Shown here in pieces: positions 1 through 6,943 of a stretch of DNA of 64,000 nt. Both the position numbers and the translations under genes were made by a program. Each line of letters starts with the position of its first letter. Position 1 is the stretch's first letter. Source of the DNA: Stenotrophomonas maltophilia. Its GTDB lineage: Bacteria > Pseudomonadota > Gammaproteobacteria > Xanthomonadales > Xanthomonadaceae. The stretch spans positions 1 through 64,000 of the forward strand of contig DEZI01000005.1 in assembly GCA_002364755.1 (NCBI GenBank). The letters are read 5' to 3'. The notes beneath the pieces were generated by a model. That model searched no databases and was not told the DNA's origin. It saw only the letters and a program-made list of their open reading frames with translations.

Positions 1-56
1 CCAACGGTCCTGCCAACCCACAGCGCCCCACCCCCGGCAGTTTCCCGGTGACGGCA

Positions 57-79
57 GTAGATCCACGCCATGCGTGGAT
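57..79. repeat. SMAG-type GTAG hairpin repeat
   Basis: GTAG is followed by ATCCACGC and its near-complement GCGTGGAT, which form a short hairpin. This is the signature of the SMAG palindromic repeats of Stenotrophomonas maltophilia. The same stem sequence recurs in inverted orientation at 53368-53424. Confidence 0.75.
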
Positions 80-105
80 GGAATCTGTCAGATAGACGTG
101 GGGCG

Positions 106-145
106 GGGGTCAGATCCCTTTTCCTGCGGGGAGGGCTCTGACCCC
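106..145. repeat. GGGTC(A/G)GA...TCTGACCC inverted repeat
   Basis: A 14-base arm starting GGGGTCAGATCCC pairs with AGGGCTCTGACCCC with one mismatch. Related copies lie at 43339-43376, 53327-53365 and 56275-56313, so this is a dispersed hairpin repeat family rather than a gene-specific site. Confidence 0.7.
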
Positions 146-223
146 GGAACCGCCCGGGATGCTGCTTTTGCTCTTGCTCTTCTTTTTTTTCCGTGGCGGC
201 CGGAACCGCCGGAATGTGTCAGA

Positions 224-327
224 GGCCGGGCGGGTGGGCTGCGCGGGGGCGTGAGCCGCATGGATGCGGCGACCGAGCCTCCAGGGACGGATTCACGGCG
301 TCCCCTGCGCAGCCCACCCGCCCGGCC
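224..327. repeat. 104-bp inverted-repeat (cruciform-like) element
   Basis: The arms at 224-244 and 307-327 are a perfect 21-bp inverted repeat. The 62-base interior holds a nested hairpin: GCCGCAT at 255-261 pairs with ATGCGGC at 264-270. Partial complementarity continues inward from the arms. The rest of the 1-496 region shows no supportable gene; the short ORFs across this element on both strands are by-products of its symmetry. Confidence 0.75.
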
Positions 328-496
328 AGGCCACCGGATCCAACCGGGCCGTTCCCGACCAGCCCCACCCAACCCAACCAACCGCCACGAGGGGCTGCGC
401 CGTTCGCTGAAAATCCATGTAACCGCTTACAAGCAAACGGGTTTTTGCCGTAACGGGTATCATGGGCGGCTGACTTCATACAGGAGCCACCCGCTC

Positions 497-1252
497 ATGC
501 GCCGCAAGATCGTCGCCGGAAACTGGAAGCTGCACGGCAGCCGTCAATTCGCCACTGACCTGCTGGGCCAGGTGGCTGCGGGGCTGCCCAAGGCCGGGGT
601 CGAGGTGGTGATCCTGCCGCCGCTGCCCTACCTGGGGGAGCTGGTCGAGGACTTCGGCGAGACCGGCCTGGTGTTCGGTGCCCAGGACGTCAGCAGCAAC
701 GAGAAGGGCGCCTATACCGGTGAGGTCTGCGCCGCCATGCTGCATGAGGTCGGTGCCCGCTACGGCCTGGTCGGTCACTCCGAGCGCCGCCAATACCATA
801 ATGAAAGCAGCGAGCTGGTCGCGCGCAAGTTTGCCGCCGCCCTGCATGCCGGCCTGGTGCCGGTGCTGTGCGTCGGCGAGACCCTGGAGCAGCGCGAGGC
901 CGGGCAGACCGAGGCCGTCATCGCCGGTCAGTTGGCCCCGGTGCTGGCCCTGGTCGGGGGCGAGGGCTTCGCCACTGCCGTGGTCGCCTACGAACCGGTC
1001 TGGGCCATCGGTACCGGCAAGACCGCCAGCAAGGAACAGGCACAGCAGGTCCACGCGTTCATCCGTGGCGAAGTGGCGCGCATCGATGCTAGAATCGCTG
1101 ATTCACTGCCCATTCTTTACGGCGGCAGCGTGAAGCCCGACAATGCCGGGGAACTGTTCGCGCAGCCGGATGTCGATGGTGGGCTGGTCGGCGGCGCCTC
1201 CCTGGTGGCCGCGGACTTCCTGGCCATCGCGGAGGCGGCGGTCGCGAACTAA
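497..1252 (+). CDS. tpiA: Triosephosphate isomerase
   Basis: This cytoplasmic glycolytic enzyme interconverts glyceraldehyde 3-phosphate and dihydroxyacetone phosphate. The 251-residue product is a normal TIM length. It shows N9 and K11 in GNWK, the catalytic histidine H94 in GHSERR, the catalytic glutamate E166 in AYEPVWAIGTG, which leads into mobile loop 6, and the phosphate-binding YGGSV near the C-terminus. The ATG at 497 gives the family start MRRKIVAGNWK. The longer open frame upstream runs through repeat DNA and is rejected. secG follows 33 bases downstream, an arrangement also common in related bacteria. Confidence 0.97.
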   Translation: MRRKIVAGNWKLHGSRQFATDLLGQVAAGLPKAGVEVVILPPLPYLGELVEDFGETGLVFGAQDVSSNEKGAYTGEVCAAMLHEVGARYGLVGHSERRQYHNESSELVARKFAAALHAGLVPVLCVGETLEQREAGQTEAVIAGQLAPVLALVGGEGFATAVVAYEPVWAIGTGKTASKEQAQQVHAFIRGEVARIDARIADSLPILYGGSVKPDNAGELFAQPDVDGGLVGGASLVAADFLAIAEAAVAN

Positions 1253-1285
1253 TCCTTGTAAGTATTGTCCGAGGGCGGATTCCCA

Positions 1286-1723
1286 ATGCTGATGTTGATC
1301 CTCAATGTCGTCTACGTGCTCGTGGCCGTGGCCATGATCGCGCTCATCCTGATGCAGCGTGGTTCGGGTGCGGCGGCTGGTTCGGGCTTCGGCGCTGGCG
1401 CCTCGGGCACCGTGTTCGGCGCGCGCGGCGCGTCCAACTTCCTGTCCAAGTCGACCAAGTGGCTGGCCGTCGTGTTCTTCGGCATCAGCCTCTTCATGGC
1501 CTGGTATGCCGGCCACGGCAGCCGTCCGGCGGCCGACCAGGACCTGGGCCTGATGTCCGCTCCGGCGGCCGGCGCTCCGGCCGCTCCGGCGGGTGAATTC
1601 CCGGCCGTTCCGAAGGCCGATGCGGTCCCGGCCGCCCCGGTTCCGGCTGCGAATGTGCCGGCTCAGGCGGAATCTTCGGTTTCTGGTGAAGAAAAGCCTT
1701 CGGAAGGCTCCCAGAAAGACTGA
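1286..1723 (+). CDS. secG: Protein-export membrane protein SecG
   Basis: SecG is the small accessory subunit of the SecYEG translocon in the inner membrane. The 145-residue product has two hydrophobic segments (about residues 1-22 and 56-74) separated by a Gly/Ala-rich stretch with the family FGARGASNFLS motif. A long Ala/Pro-rich hydrophilic tail follows from about residue 85 and is typical of xanthomonad SecG. The ATG at 1286 is preferred over an upstream in-frame TTG. tRNA-Leu lies 51 bases downstream; the secG-tRNA-Leu linkage is also seen in enteric bacteria. Confidence 0.95.
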   Translation: MLMLILNVVYVLVAVAMIALILMQRGSGAAAGSGFGAGASGTVFGARGASNFLSKSTKWLAVVFFGISLFMAWYAGHGSRPAADQDLGLMSAPAAGAPAAPAGEFPAVPKADAVPAAPVPAANVPAQAESSVSGEEKPSEGSQKD

Positions 1724-1774
1724 AGACGGTTACAATATGCGGCGCATCGGGTTATCTGACTGATGTGATCGTTT

Positions 1775-1859
1775 GCCCAGGTGGCGGAATTGGTAGACGC
1801 ACTACCTTGAGGTGGTAGCGACTTAGGTCGTAGGGGTTCGAGTCCCCTCTTGGGCACCA
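1775..1859 (+). tRNA. tRNA-Leu (anticodon GAG)
   Basis: An 85-base class II tRNA. The acceptor stem GCCCAGG pairs with CTTGGGC, the anticodon loop TTGAGGT reads GAG, there is a long variable arm, a GGTTCGAGTCC T-arm, and CCA is encoded. A hairpin (CTGGCGCG-CAA-CGCGCCAG, 1882-1900) follows and could mark a processing or termination point before nuoA. Confidence 0.97.
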
Positions 1860-1969
1860 TTTGTAAGTAAAGCGGGTTCTCCTGGCGCGCAACGCGCCAG
1901 CCGTTTCCCGTCCACTCCCCCATGCCAAAGCGCCTGCAGGCGCGGCGGCAGAGGCAAGAGAGAATCGCT

Positions 1970-2326
1970 GTGCTGGCCGAATATTTGCCGTCTCTGCTGT
2001 TTCTGATCGTCGCGACCGGTATCGGCATCACGCTGATGCTGATCGGTCGATTCCTCGGTCCCCGCCGCCCCGATCTGGAAAAGCTCTCGCCGTACGAGTG
2101 CGGCTTCGAGGCCTTCGAAGACGCGCGCATGAAGTTCGACGTGCGCTACTACCTGATCGCGATCCAGTTCATCGTCTTCGACCTGGAAATCATCTTCATC
2201 GTGCCGTGGACCCAGGTCTTCATGGAGCTGGGCGCCCGTTCGCTCGTCACCATGGGCCTGTTCGTCGGCATGCTGTTCCTCGGTTTCATTTACGTCTGGA
2301 AGAAGGGAGCGCTGGAATGGGAGTGA
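1970..2326 (+). CDS. nuoA: NADH-quinone oxidoreductase subunit A
   Basis: NuoA is a membrane-arm subunit of complex I, next to the quinone site. The 118-residue product has three transmembrane helices, the conserved YECG loop (about residues 42-45) and acidic FDLE in helix 2. I choose the GTG at 1970, after an AGAGAG stretch, because it gives the xanthomonad start (M)LAEYLPSLLF. An in-frame ATG at 1922 would add 16 Arg/Gln-rich residues not expected in the family. The gene overlaps nuoB by 10 bases and is the first of 14 nuo genes. Confidence 0.93.
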   Translation: MLAEYLPSLLFLIVATGIGITLMLIGRFLGPRRPDLEKLSPYECGFEAFEDARMKFDVRYYLIAIQFIVFDLEIIFIVPWTQVFMELGARSLVTMGLFVGMLFLGFIYVWKKGALEWE

Positions 2327-2871
2327 TTCAGACTCTCGATGGCCTCATGAACAATCCGGTCCCGGAAGGGCGGGTTGATGACATCCTGCGGCCGGAGGGC
2401 GACAACCCGCTGCTGGAAAAGGGCTTCGTCACCACCAGCGTCGACGCACTGCTGAACTGGGCGCGCACCGGCTCGATGTGGCCGATGACCTTCGGTCTGG
2501 CCTGCTGCGCGGTCGAGATGATGCACGCCGGCGCCGCGCGCCTGGATCTTGACCGCTACGGCGTGGTGTTCCGCCCGTCGCCGCGTCAGTCCGACGTGAT
2601 GATCGTGGCCGGTACCCTGGTCAACAAGATGGCCCCGGCGCTGCGCAAGGTCTACGACCAGATGCCGGACCCGAAGTGGGTCATCTCGATGGGCAGCTGC
2701 GCCAACGGCGGCGGCTATTACCATTACTCCTATTCTGTCGTGCGCGGCTGTGATCGCGTGGTGCCGGTGGACGTCTACGTCCCGGGCTGCCCGCCGACCG
2801 CCGAGGCGCTGGTGTACGGGATCCTGCAGCTGCAGAAGAAGATCTGGCGTACACAGACCATCGCCCGCTGA
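2317..2871 (+). CDS. nuoB: NADH-quinone oxidoreductase subunit B
   Basis: NuoB carries iron-sulfur cluster N2, the last electron donor to ubiquinone, in the peripheral arm of complex I. The 184-residue product has the adjacent cysteine pair C63-C64 (LACCAVEMM), C128 in MGSCA and C158 in VPGCPP, which are the expected N2 ligands. The start ATG lies within the 3' end of nuoA, so translation is probably coupled. Confidence 0.97.
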   Translation: MGVIQTLDGLMNNPVPEGRVDDILRPEGDNPLLEKGFVTTSVDALLNWARTGSMWPMTFGLACCAVEMMHAGAARLDLDRYGVVFRPSPRQSDVMIVAGTLVNKMAPALRKVYDQMPDPKWVISMGSCANGGGYYHYSYSVVRGCDRVVPVDVYVPGCPPTAEALVYGILQLQKKIWRTQTIAR

Positions 2872-2904
2872 CCCTTCCACACTACAAGAGCGCGCCAAGC
2901 CCCC

Positions 2905-3654
2905 ATGGCAGAGCAAGCATCCTTCATCGACCGACTCTCCGCACGTTTCGCTGGTGCGAAGGTCATCGTGGTCGAACCCCGCGGCGAAGTGACGCTGGAG
3001 GTGCCTGCCGCCGAGTGGCATGCCACCGCGCTGGCGCTGCGTGACGAGTTTGGTTTCGAGCAGGCCGTGGATCTCTGCGGCGTCGATTACCTCGGTTATG
3101 GCTCCGACGAATGGGACACCGCTGACGTTTCCTCGCAGGGCTTCAGCCGTGGCGTCGAAGGCAAGGCCCAGGGCCGTTTCGCGTGGGGCGAGTTCCCTAC
3201 CGAAGAGAACGGTGCCGACGGCGCGAGCCCGCAGCACATGCCGACCCAGCGTTTCGCCGTGGTCGCCCAGCTGCGCTCCTACCAGCACAACCTGATGTTG
3301 CACCTGCGCTGCTTCGCCCCTGACGAAGCACTGCCGGTGGTGTCCTCGCTGACCGGCATCTGGCCGGGCCTGAACTGGTTCGAGCGCGAAGCGTTCGACC
3401 TGTACGGCGTGATCTTCGAAGGTCACCCGGACCTGCGCCGGATCCTGACCGACTACGGCTTCGTCGGCCATCCGTTCCGCAAGGACTTCCCGCTGATCGG
3501 CAATGTCGAAGTCCGCTACGACGAAGAAAAGAAGCGCGTGATCTACGAACCGGTCACCTCGGTGGAGCCGCGCGTCGGCGTGCCGCGCGTGATCCGCGAC
3601 GACGCCCGTCTGCAGACCGCAGAAGGTGAGCGCGCGCAGGAGGCAGTGAAGTGA
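2905..3654 (+). CDS. nuoC: NADH-quinone oxidoreductase subunit C
   Basis: This is the 30-kDa peripheral-arm subunit of complex I. The 249-residue product contains the family block around WFEREAFDLYGVIFEGHPD (C-terminal half), followed by DLRRILTDYGF and HPFRKDFP. An insertion around residues 70-115 (polar, acidic and Gly-rich) makes it slightly longer than the core family. The stop overlaps the GTG start of nuoD. Confidence 0.96.
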   Translation: MAEQASFIDRLSARFAGAKVIVVEPRGEVTLEVPAAEWHATALALRDEFGFEQAVDLCGVDYLGYGSDEWDTADVSSQGFSRGVEGKAQGRFAWGEFPTEENGADGASPQHMPTQRFAVVAQLRSYQHNLMLHLRCFAPDEALPVVSSLTGIWPGLNWFEREAFDLYGVIFEGHPDLRRILTDYGFVGHPFRKDFPLIGNVEVRYDEEKKRVIYEPVTSVEPRVGVPRVIRDDARLQTAEGERAQEAVK

Positions 3655-4973
3655 GCCCGGAAATGAGTAGGCATGTTCACCAGGCCGGCGAAGCATTCGC
3701 CAGCAACGCCGCCGAAAGCCGGCAGGAAATCCGCAACTACACCATGAACTTCGGCCCGCAGCATCCGGCCGCCCATGGTGTGCTGCGCCTGATCCTGGAA
3801 ATGGACGGCGAAACCATCATGCGTGCCGACCCGCACGTCGGCCTGCTGCACCGTGGTACTGAAAAGCTGGCCGAGTCCAAGCCTTTCAACCAGTCGATCG
3901 GTTACATGGATCGCCTGGACTACGTGTCGATGATGTGCAACGAGCACGCCTACGTGCGCTCGATCGAAACCCTGATGGGTATCGAGGCGCCGGAACGCGC
4001 GCAGTACATCCGCACGATGTACGACGAAATCACCCGCATCCTGAACCACCTGATGTGGCTGGGCTCCAACGCCCTCGATCTTGGGGCGATGGCGGTCATG
4101 CTGTATGCCTTCCGTGAGCGCGAAGAGCTGATGGACTGCTACGAAGCAGTCTCAGGCGCGCGCATGCACGCGGCCTACTACCGTCCGGGCGGCGTCTACC
4201 GCGACCTGCCGGACCACATGCCGAAGTACAAGGAATCGCGCTGGCACAAGGGCAAGGCGCTGAAGCAGCTCAATGCTTCGCGTGAAGGCTCGCTGCTGGA
4301 CTTCCTGGAGAACTTCACCAACGAGTTCCCGGGTCGCGTCGACGAATACGAAACCCTGCTGACCGACAACCGTATCTGGAAGCAGCGTACGGTCGGCATC
4401 GGCGTGGTCAGTCCGGAGCTGGCCCACCAGTGGGGCATGACCGGCGTGATGCTGCGCGGCTCGGGCATTGCCTGGGACCTGCGCAAGAAGCGTCCGTACG
4501 CCAAGTACGATGCCGTCGATTTCGACATCCCGCTGGGCAAGGAAGGCGACTGTTACGACCGCTACCTGTGCCGCGTGGCGGAAATGCGTGAGTCCAACCG
4601 CATCATCAAGCAGTGCGTGGCGTGGCTGAAGGCCAACCCGGGCCCGGTGATGGTCAAGAACTTCAAGGTCGCGCCGCCCAGCCGCGAGGACATGAAGGAC
4701 GACATGGAAGCGCTGATCCATCACTTCAAGCTGTTCAGCGAAGGCTACTGCGTGCCGGCCGGCGAAACCTATTCGGCGGTGGAAGCCCCGAAGGGCGAGT
4801 TCGGCTGCTACCTGGTCTCCGATGGCGCCAACAAGCCTTTCCGCGTGCATCTGCGCGCGCCGGGCTTCGCCCACCTGTCCTCGATCGATTCGATCGTGCG
4901 CGGCCACATGCTGGCCGACGTGGTGGCGATGATCGGCACCTACGATCTGGTGTTCGGCGAGGTTGACCGGTAA
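3651..4973 (+). CDS. nuoD: NADH-quinone oxidoreductase subunit D
   Basis: This is the 49-kDa subunit that forms the quinone pocket of complex I and is related to hydrogenase large subunits. The 440-residue product contains FGPQHPAAHG near the N-terminus, the HVGLLHRGTEKL segment and the GxFxCYLVSDG region near the C-terminus. I choose GTG at 3651 because AGGAGG at 3638-3643 is ideally spaced from it. The in-frame ATG at 3663 is too far from that site. The stop TAATG overlaps the start of a 33-codon ORF. Confidence 0.96.
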   Translation: MSPEMSRHVHQAGEAFASNAAESRQEIRNYTMNFGPQHPAAHGVLRLILEMDGETIMRADPHVGLLHRGTEKLAESKPFNQSIGYMDRLDYVSMMCNEHAYVRSIETLMGIEAPERAQYIRTMYDEITRILNHLMWLGSNALDLGAMAVMLYAFREREELMDCYEAVSGARMHAAYYRPGGVYRDLPDHMPKYKESRWHKGKALKQLNASREGSLLDFLENFTNEFPGRVDEYETLLTDNRIWKQRTVGIGVVSPELAHQWGMTGVMLRGSGIAWDLRKKRPYAKYDAVDFDIPLGKEGDCYDRYLCRVAEMRESNRIIKQCVAWLKANPGPVMVKNFKVAPPSREDMKDDMEALIHHFKLFSEGYCVPAGETYSAVEAPKGEFGCYLVSDGANKPFRVHLRAPGFAHLSSIDSIVRGHMLADVVAMIGTYDLVFGEVDR

Positions 4974-5074
4974 TGACGTCTGCCAAGCCAACGCCTGCTG
5001 CAGGCAGCCGGCGCAAGCCGGCGCCGCAGTTTCTGCAATTTCACGTTATGCATTTCGCTGAGGTCGGCCGATGA
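4973..5074 (+). CDS. Small ORF coupled between nuoD and nuoE
   Basis: This 33-codon ORF (MTSAKPTPAAGSRR...) starts inside the nuoD stop (TAATG) and ends inside the nuoE start (ATGA). It fills the only sizeable gap in the first half of the nuo operon. The peptide is basic and Pro/Ala-rich, with no recognisable domain. Its placement suggests it relays ribosomes from nuoD to nuoE. Whether the peptide itself has a function is unknown. Confidence 0.45.
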   Translation: MTSAKPTPAAGSRRKPAPQFLQFHVMHFAEVGR

Positions 5075-5598
5075 AGGCGACAGGTAATTTCGAGACGGCG
5101 CGCGACGTCGACCCGATGGTGGTGTTGAGCGACAAGACGCGCGCTCACATCGATCACTGGCTGTCCAAGTTCCCGCCGGACCGCAAGCGCTCCGCCGTGC
5201 TGCAGGGCCTGCATGCGGCCCAGGAGCAGAACCAGGGCTGGCTGACCGACGAGCTGATCGCCGGCGTGGCCAAGTACCTGGATCTGCCGCCGGTGTGGGC
5301 CTATGAGGTCGCCAGCTTCTACTCGATGTTCGAGACCGAGAAGGTGGGCCGCAACAACGTTGCCATCTGCACCAACATCAGCTGCTGGCTCAATGGCGCC
5401 GAGGACATCGTGCGCCATTGCGAGAAGAAGCTGGGCATCAAGCACGGCCAGTCCACCCCGGATGGCCGCGTCTACCTCAAGCGCGAGGAAGAGTGCCTGG
5501 CCGGCTGCGGTGGTGCACCGATGATGGTCATCAACGGTCATTACCATGAGCGTCTGACCTTGGAAAAGGTCGACGAGCTGCTGGACGGGCTGGAGTAA
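5071..5598 (+). CDS. nuoE: NADH-quinone oxidoreductase subunit E
   Basis: This is the 24-kDa subunit of the NADH-oxidising module of complex I and holds the [2Fe-2S] cluster N1a. In the 175-residue product the thioredoxin-like fold carries C100 and C105 (CTNISC) and C142 and C146 (CLAGC), the four expected ligands. The ATG start overlaps the stop of the preceding small ORF. nuoF follows after four bases. Confidence 0.96.
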   Translation: MKATGNFETARDVDPMVVLSDKTRAHIDHWLSKFPPDRKRSAVLQGLHAAQEQNQGWLTDELIAGVAKYLDLPPVWAYEVASFYSMFETEKVGRNNVAICTNISCWLNGAEDIVRHCEKKLGIKHGQSTPDGRVYLKREEECLAGCGGAPMMVINGHYHERLTLEKVDELLDGLE

Positions 5599-5602
5599 GG
5601 GC

Positions 5603-6943
5603 ATGGCACATCACCACGAATCCAAGGGTCCGGTCGGTCCCGCGCCGCTGCCGCACCAGGTGGTCTACACCACCCTGCATTACGACACCCCGTGGTCGTA
5701 CGAAAGCTACCTGAAGACCGGTGGCTACGCCGCCCTGCGCAGGATCCTCGAAGAGAAGATCCCGCCGGAGCAGGTCATCGAGATGGTCAAGGCCTCGGGC
5801 CTGCGCGGCCGCGGTGGCGCTGGCTTCCCGACCGGCCTGAAGTGGTCCTTCATGCCCAAGGGCAACATGCAGAAGTACATCCTCTGCAATTCGGATGAAT
5901 CCGAGCCGGGCACCTGCAAGGACCGCGACATCCTGCGCTACAACCCGCATTCGGTGGTGGAAGGCATGGCGATCGCCTGCTACGCCACCGGCTCGACCGT
6001 GGGCTACAACTACCTGCGCGGTGAGTTCCACCACGAGCCGTTCGAGCACTTCGAACAGGCCCTGGCCGATGCCTATGCAAACGGCTGGCTGGGCAAGAAC
6101 GTGATGGGCTCGGGCGTGGACATCGACATCTACGGTGCCCTGGGCGCCGGCGCCTACATCTGCGGCGAAGAAACCGCGCTGATGGAATCGCTGGAAGGCA
6201 AGAAGGGCCAGCCGCGCTACAAGCCGCCGTTCCCGGCGAACTTCGGCCTCTACGGCAAGCCGTCGACGATCAACAACACCGAGACCTACGGTTCGGTGCC
6301 GGCGATCATCCGCAACGGTCCGGAGTGGTTCAAGGGCCTGAGCCTGACCGGCAACGGTGGCCCGAAGTGCTTCTCCGTCTCCGGCTGCGTGCAGAACGGC
6401 GGCAACTTCGAAGTGCCGCTGGGCACCACCTTCGACGACCTGCTGGAGATGGCCGGTGGCCTGCGTCCGGGCCGCACCCTGAAGGGCGCGATCCCGGGCG
6501 GCGTGTCGATGCCGGTGCTGACCGCGGCCGAGCTGAAGGGCCTGCCGATGGACTACGACACCATCCGTGCCCTGGGCTCCGGCCTGGGTTCGGGCGCCGT
6601 CGTGGTGCTGGATGACAGCGTCTGCTGCGTCAAGTTCGCCTGCCGCATCAGCCAGTTCTTCCACAAGGAATCCTGCGGCCAGTGCACCCCGTGCCGTGAA
6701 GGCACCGGCTGGATGCACCGCGTGCTGGAGCGCATCGTCGCCGGCAAGGCCACGATGGAAGACCTGCACCAGCTGAAGGCGGTGGCCGGCCAGATCGAAG
6801 GCCACACCATCTGTGCGTTCGGCGAAGCGGCTGCATGGCCCATCCAGGGCTTCCTGCGCCAGTTCTGGGACGAGTTCGAGTACTACATCGTCAACGGTCA
6901 TTCGATGGTTGACGGCAAGAAGGTGGAGGCAGCCGCTGCATGA
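5603..6943 (+). CDS. nuoF: NADH-quinone oxidoreductase subunit F
   Basis: NuoF binds NADH and FMN and holds the [4Fe-4S] cluster N3, the electron entry point of complex I. The 446-residue product contains the glycine-rich NADH/FMN segment GRGGAGFPTGLKW (about residue 68), the GAGAYICGEETAL segment, the cluster motif ESCGQCTPCREG (about residue 355) and a fourth cysteine in TICAFG (about residue 400). The stop overlaps the start of nuoG (ATGA). Confidence 0.97.
   Translation: MAHHHESKGPVGPAPLPHQVVYTTLHYDTPWSYESYLKTGGYAALRRILEEKIPPEQVIEMVKASGLRGRGGAGFPTGLKWSFMPKGNMQKYILCNSDESEPGTCKDRDILRYNPHSVVEGMAIACYATGSTVGYNYLRGEFHHEPFEHFEQALADAYANGWLGKNVMGSGVDIDIYGALGAGAYICGEETALMESLEGKKGQPRYKPPFPANFGLYGKPSTINNTETYGSVPAIIRNGPEWFKGLSLTGNGGPKCFSVSGCVQNGGNFEVPLGTTFDDLLEMAGGLRPGRTLKGAIPGGVSMPVLTAAELKGLPMDYDTIRALGSGLGSGAVVVLDDSVCCVKFACRISQFFHKESCGQCTPCREGTGWMHRVLERIVAGKATMEDLHQLKAVAGQIEGHTICAFGEAAAWPIQGFLRQFWDEFEYYIVNGHSMVDGKKVEAAAA

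Noticed and set aside
74..496. N-terminal extension of tpiA by 141 residues
   Set aside because: The added sequence is encoded by repeats and has no similarity to the enzyme; the family start is at 497.
1731..1736. TACAAT as a promoter for tRNA-Leu and nuo
   Set aside because: No acceptable -35 box lies 16-18 bases upstream.
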